Below are positions 54,354 to 64,000 of a DNA stretch of 64,000 nucleotides, one piece after another. The stretch is from Saposhnikovia divaricata. Its lineage: Eukaryota; Streptophyta; Magnoliopsida; Apiales; Apiaceae. The position numbers were made by a program, and so were the translations under genes. The notes under the pieces are model-generated. The model did no database searches. It saw nothing but the letters and a program-made list of their open reading frames with translations, and was not told where the DNA came from. Numbering within the stretch: position 1 is the first letter of the stretch; every line of letters starts with the position of its first letter. Location of the stretch: positions 105,522,501 through 105,586,500 of the forward strand of contig CM071598.1 in the NCBI GenBank assembly GCA_036435485.1. Direction: 5' to 3'.

Positions 54354-55299
54354 AACAACTTAAAATGTGCATTTTCAGTTTGAAAGTTTGAATTTTATTT
54401 TTTTATTCTTTTTTAGTAAAACATGGAATAATAAATTTTAGTTTTATTTTATTCTTAAAATAAGACATCTGAAAATGAGTATCACCTATCTTTTTTTAAT
54501 TTGACTAACTTGTGAAAATAAGCCATTGTCCATAAACTGAAATCAAGTGTGTAATATACAAACACATAATCACATTGTTATATATGTGTCATTGTAATTT
54601 AGATATTGGGTTAAATAACATGAAATTCATTTTTCTTTAACAGTGAGTATATTTTTTCGACATATATAAGAAGAAATTGCGTATGTAGACCTGAAAAATC
54701 ATTTTGTACATTCATGTCCTGTACTCTAGGGTCTTGAACGAAAATAACATGATATTAAATTGTGTGCTCAAAATTAGAACACAAAATAACACTAAACTAC
54801 ACGAATTTTTTCGTGTACACGAAATGAAATGAAATATGCGAATAGAAAAAATATGACAATTACATGAAATATTACTATGTATCCAAGTTACGTAAATATA
54901 TAATTATATGTCTTAGAACAACATTGAGATGTTACAAAACAAAACTAAGGGTAGTATGCATGGTGTAAAGTCTCCCAAACAAAATGAAACTCTCTTTTTT
55001 ATTTTTTTCTTATCTCGTTAACAAATATCTCTCTTTGTGTGGAATCTTTCTACCAAGTTATTGAGTTTTCTTACCCAAATTTTATGCTTTGTTGAAATTA
55101 AAAAAGAAATTATAATCAACCAATCAAGCAAATTCAATATATGCTCTTAGGTTAAGATATGGGAATTGATACTATTACTTTATTCAAGAATACAAAATTC
55201 AAAAAGGCACCCTTTTATTAAAAACAATATATAATTTTAAGTGTAACAACCTTTTTGTTTATCAATATTAATAATTTTTTATAACAAAGACCGTAGCTG

Positions 55300-55330
<31 letters not shown>

Positions 55331-56432
55331 CCTTTCCCAAAAAATGCTAAACTAAAGTTAAGGAGCTGATATCAGTTTTTTTGAGTTTTTTTAGATTTTT
55401 TTTTCTTGATTTTTCTTTTTTTTTTCAATAAATATATCATTGAGATTCAAGTACCCCGTTACCAATATATTAGATTTTGTACTATCTCCTTGTGAATGAT
55501 AAGCCTCATTTTCTTTTCCTTTACTTTACTTTGGCTTTCAATAAATATTTCTCTTTATTTAGAGCCTAATATCCTGTTCGTGAATTTTGTCTACCCATAT
55601 ATTAGATTTTGTTATATTAGTTCATTGATTTGGATAGTATAGAATCACAGTTCTGGTCGGTTGTTTGAATACGTTCTGTCAAATCAGATATACATATTCC
55701 TCATGTTTATAACAAATTGTTAGATTATCTCACCGAAAAGGCTGTATAATTTAATGATATAAGCGAGGGATGTACCATAATTGAAGATCTGTTCAATGAT
55801 CGGATAAAGGAAATTAGTGATCTATTTTACTGTGTTTGTTCAATTTAAATTGTTTTTGTAGATGTTGTATGCCCTTTTATTGATGATTTTTGCAAGCTTA
55901 TTTATTTTTGTGGGCAACATATTTCCTTTTATTGATGAATTAATTATCTATAAATAAATAGTGATTTATAAGAAAATTTGTGCTAAATTGACCAATTTAT
56001 TACGAAAATATTCACTAACAATATTTTCATTGACTCTATAATATTTTTTATTTTTTGATTGATAATTTATACACCAAATAATGTATAGTACTATTTAAGA
56101 GTATATTTAATGTTTGAATAATTTAAATATATTGTCAGGTCAAATTTTTTCCATTAATTATTTCATAGTTAAAAAATTTCGTAATTAAAATGTTAAAAGA
56201 TGATTGGTTTAAAATTCATTCTAATATTTTAATTGGTTGATCCTAGCTTTTTTTATGACAGAACTATTTAATACTTTACATAACTTAAATTTTGAATGTG
56301 TATTTAGAATAGTGTGGTAAATAGTTTTATATTGTTACCAATTTTTAATTCATGATTTTGATTGTACCTTTTGATTTTGAATTGAGAGTTTGTGATATCA
56401 AAATATCTATTATAGATATAATAGATTCATGT
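54354..56432. other. AT-rich DNA with repeated modules and a CT microsatellite
   Basis: No gene seen. A (CT)n run lies at 55297-55328. Two diverged copies of a module (ATCTCTCTTTGTGTGGAATC... at 55030, ATTTCTCTTTATTTAGAGCC at 55546) resemble 50490-50600, with CCTTTTATTGATGAATT at 55874 and 55928-55940 resembling 50850. These look like parts of one old repeated element split by the solo LTR. Confidence 0.5.
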
Positions 56433-57522
56433 ATTAATGTAGGCTTAATGGCATTTTAGCCCTCAAAGTTTCCTACGAAATACCTACCAGCCCTCAAAGT
56501 TTCAAAACGTACATTTTAACCCCTGAAGTATCCATAAAGGTCCTATTAGCCCTTATACCGGTACAAAAATTGTAACGGTACATATCGGATGGGCAAAATA
56601 GACATTACATGTGCCCGTTACAATTTTTTTAAAATTTGTTCCGGTATAAGGGTTAATAGGACCTTTCCGGATACTTCAGGGGCTAAAATGTACACCGTAT
56701 TAAACTTGAGGGTTTGATGGGTACAAATGGTCATTACTATATTTGCTAGTTTAACTCAGCCACCACTATCTCCATACCCCTTGAGTAAGACTTACATACA
56801 CTCTTCTCTCTTTGCTTACCACTACCAAAATAAATACAGTAAAATCTCGCTAAATTAATAATCGATAAATTAATAATCTCTTTAAGTTACTAATTTCTTC
56901 CGGTCCCAACTTGGACCAGTTCAAAAAATGATCAATTTCGATAAGATAATAAGATAATAATTTTTTGAAAAATCCTATATAAATATTTGGTCCCAATAAT
57001 ATTATAAATTAATAATTCCTTTATAATCATAGAAATATATGTCTTATACTTTTGTAAAATATGATTCTAGAGTTCTTAAAATTTAAATCTACATGAAACT
57101 CGTCCTTATCCTTCTTTGTTGCATCCTAAAGTTCGAATGTGATGGTTTCGTAAAGCATCACAAAGTTATTTATCGATATTTTTGATGTCTTGATTTCTTT
57201 TTTACGTCCAACAGCTCCAAAAATGTTGTAATGACTTTGATATCATATAAATATACATGAATCTTTACTTTAAATCTCGCTAATACCCAATGAATTTGTT
57301 AACTTTCGTACATTAAATTAACTAAATCAAGTATAAACATAAATTGTTCAATTGATTCTTTTTAAATTTATTTAATTAAAAGTTAATTAAATTGGGTATT
57401 AGGCCTCCATGGAGGCTGTGAAAATTAAATTGAAAATGATGTAGTAGAAACTGAAAAAAATTTGGAGTATACATGCTTGGTGCATATTAGGATAATTTCC
57501 ATGTAATCAGTTTGAATACCTT

Positions 57523-59210
57523 GTAAATTGCACTGTCGTGGCTAGATAAATTAATTTTTTGCACTTTGATGGCCAATATTGCAAATCTTGCACTATGATG
57601 ACTCCAAATTATTTTTTTAACCACTTAAATGACTACCGTTATTTTGGCCTTAGCGGAGTTAGTTTGCCAAGGGTATTATAGTCTTTTTCTTATCCTAATC
57701 TACCTAACCACCCTCGCATAAAATCCCTCACTTTATCTCTCTCGCACTTCTCTACCCCTCCCCTTTGTTCGACCGACCACTCCCCACCACAACCGCTTGT
57801 CACTGGCGAAGCCTTGTTGTGATGGCTTGGAGTTCAAACGAACAAAAAAAAACACAAAAACGAAGTCCTCGTCGCCTCCTCTTCAATCCCAGCAGCAAAA
57901 GTCAACTTTTGAGTTTTGATCATAACTCAGAAAACGAAGGTGGGTTGGAAATTGAGTGAGATAGGGAGGCTGGTAGTGGTGTGGGTGTTGGAGAAGAACA
58001 GAGGAGAAACGGCGGTGCAGATGAATGAAGAGTAGGGGCTGATGGGTTAAACGGAGGTGGCCAGAAAGATGTGATTTATAAGCCCTTTTTGTCGTTACTG
58101 CCCAACCCATTTGGCCCATGTAATCTTTTAGATCCACAAACACCTCTGATTCTTGTGAATTATAAGAATGGTTTGTGTTTGGCAATTGGGGTTGGTCAAG
58201 ATTGAGAGAATTTGAAATCTTTAGCTTTGGAAGCTACTAATGCTTCACATGCTCCTTATAGCGATTGCCCCTCTAGTGTGGCATTGATGGATGTGAATGG
58301 GAAATTTTGTAAGGGTTGTTCTATGGAATCAGCTGCTTATAATCCGAGTTTTGGAATCAGCTGCTTATAATCCGAGTTTTGTTCTATGTGGCATTTTTGT
58401 TCATCAGTGAATAAATGTGTTTAAAGGGGTAGACTTGATTGAGGTATATTTAGTTGTAATACATCTATTGTTGAAATGTTGTTCGGAATTATGGGTAAGA
58501 TGATATGAATTGAAATATGTAATGATTGATTCAATCAATGAATGAATTGTTATCCCTTCTTTTGTCTTTGTATGACTCCAGCAGTATATGATCCTAAGAT
58601 CGTAATTTAGGATTTCTGGTCGTGTTTGAGTTTTTAAATGTGTTAGCTTTGTTGTGTTAGGACAAAATTAGATGTGTTTTTGGTTCTTGGTCGTCTCAGA
58701 CATTGTCGAAAAAATGATTGAATGCATCACTGAGCATGCCAAGCCAATCGAACTGGTGTACATTTTATTACTATATGCCTCAACCTCAAGGAGGTACTGT
58801 GGATGTATTTAAGTTTGTTCAATTGATCATTGCCAAACATTGTTATTCGTTTTAGGAATTGAGAATTATTACACATGTGCATGGTAAGCGAATACAAGCT
58901 GCACGGCAGATATATTAGTTCTGTTTTACAGGTTGTGAGGGTGTTTATTCAAGTCATTACCTATTTGGTTACTTGTCATGTTGTTATATTTAAACTCGCA
59001 TTTAGATATTTAATTATAGCTCTGTTAGTACTCAGTTAGTATTTATTTAAGGACTATAATACCCCTGACATTTTAACTCCGTTAAGGCCAAAGTTGACGG
59101 AAGTCATTTAAGTGGCTAAAAAAACAATTTCGAGCCATCATAGTGCAATTGCAACATTGGCCGTCAAAGTGCCAAAAATTAATTTATCTGGCCACTATAG
59201 TGCAATTTAC
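57523..59210. mobile_element. nested inverted-repeat element, 1.69 kb, about 150-bp arms
   Basis: GTAAATTGCACTGTCGTGGC at 57523 pairs with GCCACTATAGTGCAATTTAC ending at 59210. The arms go on through TTTGCACTTTGATGGCCAAT, TTAAATGACT and TTTTGGCCTTAGCGGAGTTA for about 150 bp at perhaps 80 percent identity. Flanking 9-mers do not match (GAATACCTT, TCTTTAATA), but TTTGAATACCTT recurs at 59297-59308, so the right border may have been rearranged. It carries a host gene fragment, as Pack-MULEs do. Confidence 0.75.
58104..58380 (+). pseudogene. captured cytidine deaminase (CDA) fragment
   Basis: The plus strand reads NPFGPCNLLDPQTPLILVNY, KNGLCLAIGVGQD, TGA, then ENLKSLALEATNASHAPYSD, CPSSVALMDVNGKFCKG and SMESAAYNPSF. 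I recognise the linker and start of the C-terminal, non-catalytic domain of plant cytidine deaminase, which converts cytidine to uridine in salvage. The N-terminal zinc-binding HAE and PCxxC motifs are absent. Lesions: a TGA at about 58203 and a perfect 28-bp tandem duplication (58325-58352 and 58353-58380) where the frame ends. Introns appear to be missing over this short stretch, which may simply fall within one exon. It lies between the arms of the element at 57523-59210. Confidence 0.82.
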
Positions 59211-59470
59211 TCTTTAATAAATTAAGGTCCAACTATTTTTCATTTTAGCATTATCTTATCTTTATAGATCTTTAAAACTATCTTGGTAGTTACAACTTTG
59301 AATACCTTGAAAATTTACTATTGACTGTTATGGCCAATGCATGTTGATGGTGCTGAGCTTGAATTTAATGCATAATCTACTATATATACACCACCATTAG
59401 ATGCTAGTTTCTTCACAAATCAATCTTATTCTTTAGTAATTTTAGTCTAAATATTCTTCTTCTTTTGATC

Positions 59471-59957
59471 ATGGCCGGGTGGAGCAAGCCTTCTTCATTC
59501 AATGTCTTCAAGGTGAACTGCAAGGGGCTGCTGAATGGTTATGTTGCGTGTGTCATGAGAAACCATAGAGGCTGATGGGTTAGGGGGAATGCTGGAATGA
59601 TGGGGATGATGGGTGTGCCAGTGGCTGCCGAGTTATATATGGTCCATATTCTATGGGCTCAAAATGGCTTGGGAGAAAGGGGATGTGAAGTCTGTTTTCA
59701 TTGAAAGTGACTGTGAGGAGGCTGTGCGTGAGGTCAACAATCCAGACCCTGGTTTTTGGTTGGCTAATCTGGTTGTCATGATCAATAACATCATGAATGA
59801 TGATTGGGTGTTTTGTATGGTGGTTCATGTGCCCAATACCAGCAATGCAGAATCAACAGCTTTGGCGGAACACTACCTCAATGGTGATGGTGGACTGGTG
59901 GACCTTCATGTGGTCCCTGCTTTCCTCCAGCCCATCCTTGCTACAGATGGGATGTGA
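59471..59957 (+). pseudogene. captured RNase H-like (RVT_3) gene fragment
   Basis: ATG at 59471 gives MAGWSKPSSFNVFKVNCKGL, LNGYVACVMRNHRG and a TGA; after a frame change near 59640 the frame from about 59613 to 59957 continues YGLKMAWEKGDVKSVFIESD, CEEAVREVNNPDPGFW and HVPNTSNAESTALAEHYL. This is the order of a plant single-domain RNase H-like protein. The first catalytic Asp (NCDG) is Lys here; Glu and Asp of FIESD are present; the last (AD-LA) is changed to ES-LA. A TATATATA at 59379-59387 and a short leader with TTCTTCACAAATCAATC lie upstream, so promoter and gene may have been captured together. One stop and one shift make it a pseudogene. Confidence 0.72.
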
Positions 59958-60490
59958 TCACACTAGTTGAACTAGAGTTTTATCTATTTATAACTATCTT
60001 TATCTATGTTTATATCTATGTCTCTCTTGATTGTATGTTTTCAAGCTTGTTCGGATGATGTAATCCAGTTTGTATTGGTTTAATATAACCCAGTTTGTGT
60101 TTCTTGTTATGACTTATGATCAATTGTGTTTAACCATAATAACATAATTCATCATGCAATTGTAGATGATTTCACTTATGTGTTGTACCCATCAAACCCT
60201 CAAGTTTAATACATTGTACCTTTTAGCCCCTGAAGTATCCGGAAAGGTCCTATTGACCCTTATACCGGTACAAATTTAAAAAAAAAAATTATAACGGACA
60301 TATGTAATGTCTATTTTGCCCATCCGATATGTACCGTTACAATTTTTGTACCGGTATAAGGGCTAATAGGACCTTTACGGATACTTCAGGGGTTAAAAGG
60401 TACGTTTTGAAACTTTGAGGGCTGGTAGGTATTTCGTAGGAAACTTTGAGGGCTATTTGAGCGCTAAAAGGCCACTAAGCCATTAATATA

Positions 60491-63173
60491 TTATTTTTTA
60501 AATTAAATATTTTTTGTGTTTAGAATAAAATTGTTATGTAATCACTGAATAACATTGACAATCCAACACTGTAAAAGACATTTATCTGTAGGCACGCCTA
60601 ATAATGTAAACAAAACAGTGTAATGTGTTAAGGATTGATGCTCACAATTTAGTAAGTCGCAGAATTATAGGAGTTTGCTTCTGAATATTCTAATGGGAAG
60701 TACCTCTAGGAGAATCTAAACTGGGGATAATGATAACCTAAATCGTTTTTTTTTGTCAGAAACGTTTTTCTGTTGAATTTATTGGATAATTAAAACACGA
60801 AACATACAATACATATATATAATCGAAATAAAAAGATAATCTATCCAAGTATAGTATGTCATGTAATAAAAATATATAAAGTAGTACCTTAACCGAAATT
60901 GATATGATTTAGCCATGAGGAGAATTGATGCATACACTAAGTTTATCAAAGTTGGCTATGTCTGATGGGAAATAGGGAATAAGCGGCTTAGATTTTCTGT
61001 AATGTTTAAATTGATATAATAATTACATTTTTTAGTTTGCAAGAATTTTATTTTATATAACCTGTTTATTAGTTAATCGTTAAAATATAAATTAGTAGTT
61101 ATTATGTTTAGTTAATTGATATGAAAAAATAAAAATTAATTGTTATTTAGTGTAACTTGATTTGAGTTTAATCTTGGCTGAAACGTAGAATCTAATTCCA
61201 ATAGAGAAACATGTTACATTAAGTTTAATTGGTCTAAAATTTAATAAATTCTGATTGATGTTAAAATAATTCACAATCTTGTGATTGGTTAACTAATACA
61301 TGGTAGATTCGGGTATCCTTTATTATAATAAAGGATGTTAAAAAACAATTCAAAACTAAAATATATATAAACATATGTAATATACTGTTATGTGGATTTA
61401 TAGAAAATAATGTTTAAGGTTATTAGAAATTTTTTAAAATTAAAAATCATGTGATATGCGAAGTTCTTAAATCAATATATTTTTATATTTAAATTTAATT
61501 TAACCGCTATTAGTAAATTAGAATAAGCATGGTAAAAAAAAAAATTTTGTATATGATTGATTGATTTAAAGATTAGAAGTAAATTCTGATTGCCTTTAAA
61601 ATAATTTTAATTTTTTGATTGGTAATTTATTCACTAACCAATAATAACACTCTTGTAGCGTATATTTAATAATTAAAGTAATTAAAATATATGTAGTGTT
61701 CGTTTATATGAATTTATTAATCATTTTATTTACAAATTGTGAATAAATATATTTTTTAGCCTTTCAAAAAAGCGAGTCTTTGAAGATATGGATTTTATCC
61801 AAGCTATTTAAAATTTTATTAAAATCTGATTTTGTAGTGTTGGCTTATATGCATTTATTAATTAATTTTATTAACAAATTTTGAATAAATATATTTTTGA
61901 GCTTATAAAAATAATAAAAATATTGAAGGCATGGATTTTATCCAAGTTATTTAAAATATTATTTCAAATCCGATTTTTTTTAGATTTTTAGTTAAGTTAG
62001 ATTATAATTATTTAAAATCGATTATAATTATACAATATATATTATAAAAATCAATTTATAATGTTTGATAATATGATTGTGATTGACTTTATATTAAAAG
62101 AGTGGTTGATTAATGAATGGTTATTTATGAAATTTAATTTAAAATATATAATAGTATGTCACGATTGATTTTAAATTAAAATTGTGATTTTCTAATAAAT
62201 ATTTTTTATTTAAAAAATATGTATTTTATGGATATGTTTAATATAACATGATTGATCTAAAATTTAGGAGTTACCTCTGATTGATTCTAAATTAATTCAT
62301 AATTTTCTGATTGGTTAACTACACATTGGTAGACTCGGGTATTATAATAAAGGATACGTTATTTTTGAAGAAAAGAGAATTAATTTTAGAATGAGTTGAT
62401 ATTAATTATGATTGATTAGTGCATTCGGATTCATAGGGCTTCCGCAATATTTGATGCTTCTTTAATAATTAGGTGAATTAAAACTCATTTCAAATTTATT
62501 TGTCTATTTCGTCTAATTTAATTGTTAGAGTTTTAAAAATTTCATAATCTTTATGAATCGATGTATGATTGCAACAACTAACACTGTGCGTGTGCGTGTG
62601 CGCCAGCAGTTATAATTATTTCACACATTAGGAAATATCCTAAGAAACCTTCCACGTTTGATATTAATTGGCTTTTTAAAAAGGATGAGTTAGGATAGCA
62701 AAGGAGTTTAGAGATATTTGATTTGCACTTTTAATGCAATAAATGTCATTTAATTTTTTTCTCTTTTCATCATATAATTATTTGACTTCAAACTAATGGA
62801 ATAACATAATATACATTTCGAACATGTAATAATTTTCAAGAGAGTGTTGTGGACATTCAAACCATGTATCGATGGATTTTTTTCATTGACAAATCATTTA
62901 GATAGACGATACTCATCTTTATAAACATTACTGTGGTTTTATGAGTGCAACAGTAGTAGATGGATTCAGTCACATCTTGTTATTAGCTTTTGCAATAGTT
63001 GAATATTAGAATTTATCAAGCTGTGATAGGTTCGTAGATAGACTGAGGAGATTTTTGTTTCAATAAAGGCATGGTATATACATCATATATAATTATACAT
63101 GTCAGGATTATGACAGCCATTCAAAATCCAGGATGGTGTGAGCCACATGACCACCATCGATCTTGTTACTTCT
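60491..63173. other. AT-rich spacer with diverged internal repeats
   Basis: No gene supported. TGATTGGTTAACTA..CA..GGTAGA followed by CGGGTAT...TTATAATAAAGGAT occurs at 61281-61337 and 62310-62354. TTTTATTAACAAATT..GAATAAATATATTTTT occurs at about 61725 and 61865. A GTGTGC microsatellite is at 62586-62602. The last 150 bases are probably the 3' UTR of the gene to the right. Confidence 0.45.
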
Positions 63174-64000
63174 TCAGTTATAAAGTTGTTTGGCAAGATC
63201 GTTGTATATGTCCAACACAGGGTCTTTCAGAGTTACTTCATTCTGCAAATGGACCAATTTGTTGTCTGGACTCAGATTACAGGGCCACAAGCTATGGAAT
63301 CTTGGATTGTCCTGATCTTTAAAGGGGATAGCAATTACAGCCTCAAAATTAACAATCGAATCAGTGGTGAAGGTAGGAGCAGGAACTGAAATTAGGGGAA
63401 AAGAAAAACAATTAGTGGTTTGTTTGTTGATAATAATTGTTTATTAAATTTAGACTATTCAGTACCTGAGCCATCTGGCCTTTGCTCGTGTTTAATATAT
63501 AACCATTTTCCACCCATATAAAGACCCCCAGCCTAAAGCATAATTTTTTAAAATTAGTACTATACAAATGTGACTCGACAAAAAATAGATGTAAATAGTA
63601 GTAATTAGTAAATAATGTACCTTAATAGCAGCTTGAGCAGATGCTATATCTTTGAATGTCACTGATCCATAAGCAGTACCTGGACTATTTGGGAATTTTT
63701 TCTACACACACGATATATACAAAAAATAAGAATAATAAATCAAAATAACAAAAAATATATGTAACAATAATTTTTGTCAATATCGCGTGAAAATTGCAGC
63801 ATAATTTGTCAATGTTCAAATTTTCAACAAATTCACCAACAAAATGTTTAGTCGAGATATAACATGTGCTTATGGACATTGTTTCAGGTGGTTACTAAGG
63901 TTGGGCTAAAAGAAGGTAAAAACCACACCGTTCGAATCCAAGAGTCCATGCGTACATGTGTATATACAAAAATTCATTAGATAATAGTTCCTATTTTTTG
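63174..64000 (-). CDS. RRM-like gene, last three exons (5' part outside window)
   Basis: Three exons on the minus strand with correct GT-AG borders and phases: 63621-63701, 63466-63532 and 63174-63385 (stop TGA at 63174-63176). They read KKFPNSPGTAYGSVTFKD IASAQAAIK, AGGLYMGGKWLYIKHEQRPD and then VPAPTFTTDSIVNFEAVIA to DIYNDLAKQLYN. AYGSVTFKD followed by ASAQAAIKAGG looks like RNP1 and the last helix of an RNA-recognition motif. The 71-residue tail has no domain I know. A possible further exon around 63790-63880 (HFVGEFVENLNIDKLC) would fit RNP2 and helix 1, but I cannot place its borders. No lesions, so probably a functional host gene. Confidence 0.7.

Larger units (their letters stand above)
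56442..60481. mobile_element. Mutator-like element (Pack-MULE type), 4040 bp, about 290-bp terminal inverted repeats
   Basis: The left arm (56442-56735; GGCTTAATGGCATTTTAG, CCCTCAAAGTTTCCTACG, CTGAAGTATCC, CCTTATACCGGTAC) reappears inverted at 60187-60481. The flanks are ATTAATGTA (56433-56441) and ATTAATATA (60482-60490), a 9-bp duplication with one mismatch, as for Mutator elements. Each arm is itself partly palindromic around CCGGTA. No transposase is seen. Inside are an RNase H-like gene fragment and a nested inverted-repeat element with a cytidine deaminase fragment. Confidence 0.85.

Noticed and set aside
63930..63960. GTTCGAATCC near the right edge as a tRNA or SINE B box
   Set aside because: Only part of a B box, no A box or tRNA fold in view.

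Overview
This window is nuclear DNA from a flowering plant, most likely a eudicot. It has split genes with GT-AG introns, Ty1/copia and gypsy-type LTR retrotransposons, plant L1-type LINEs with RNase H domains, a tRNA-derived SINE, Helitrons with CTRR ends, and Stowaway-, hAT- and Mutator-like elements in AT-rich spacer. I cannot name the species from sequence alone. Host genes are few: a deSI-like (PPPDE) cysteine isopeptidase on the minus strand (11876-13942, 4 exons), an organellar prolyl-tRNA synthetase on the minus strand (28207-34128, 11 exons), and the 3' end of an RRM-like gene entering from the right edge on the minus strand (63174-64000). Nearly everything else is mobile DNA.

Layout. 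1-6658: minus-strand SIRE/Maximus-type copia element cut by the left edge, with long gag, pol, primer-binding site and one LTR. It sits in a gypsy-type LTR fragment (6659-7751), which in turn sits in an older plus-strand copia element (7752-9989). 10-16 kb: a coding-like fragment, the deSI gene, a SINE with a 17-bp target duplication inside a MITE, and large inverted repeats. 16068-19833: two Helitrons joined head to tail. 20-27 kb: an RNase H fragment, Stowaway and palindromic MITEs, LTR-like DNA with arrays of short motifs, a retroposed insertion with a 13-bp duplication, and a PIF/hAT-like MITE. 28-34 kb: the prolyl-tRNA synthetase, whose introns hold a Helitron, a Stowaway and a tiny poly-A insertion. 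34-38 kb: hAT element, telomere-like repeats, and an inverted pair of MITEs.

38301-50205 is one LINE (about 7.5 kb without later insertions) holding three younger insertions, each with a target duplication: a 3.3-kb solo LTR, a 451-bp hAT MITE and a 588-bp hAT element. 50226-56432: Helitron-end-like DNA interrupted by a second 3.4-kb solo LTR. 56442-60481: a Mutator-like element with about 290-bp inverted ends, carrying an RNase H-like gene fragment and a second nested inverted-repeat element that holds a cytidine deaminase fragment (Pack-MULE-like).

The most unusual signals are: (i) a 9-bp motif, ATCCGTTGA, repeated in the copia LTR and also inside its gag and pol in both orientations, with parallel arrays of different motifs in neighbouring LTR-like DNA; (ii) a short ORF ending at a splice-donor-like site, conserved in three diverged gypsy-type LTRs; (iii) three insertions of 21-28 bp made almost only of poly-A yet flanked by 10-16 bp target duplications; (iv) the tandem Helitrons; (v) a LINE with two RNase H domains, the second in an undamaged ORF.
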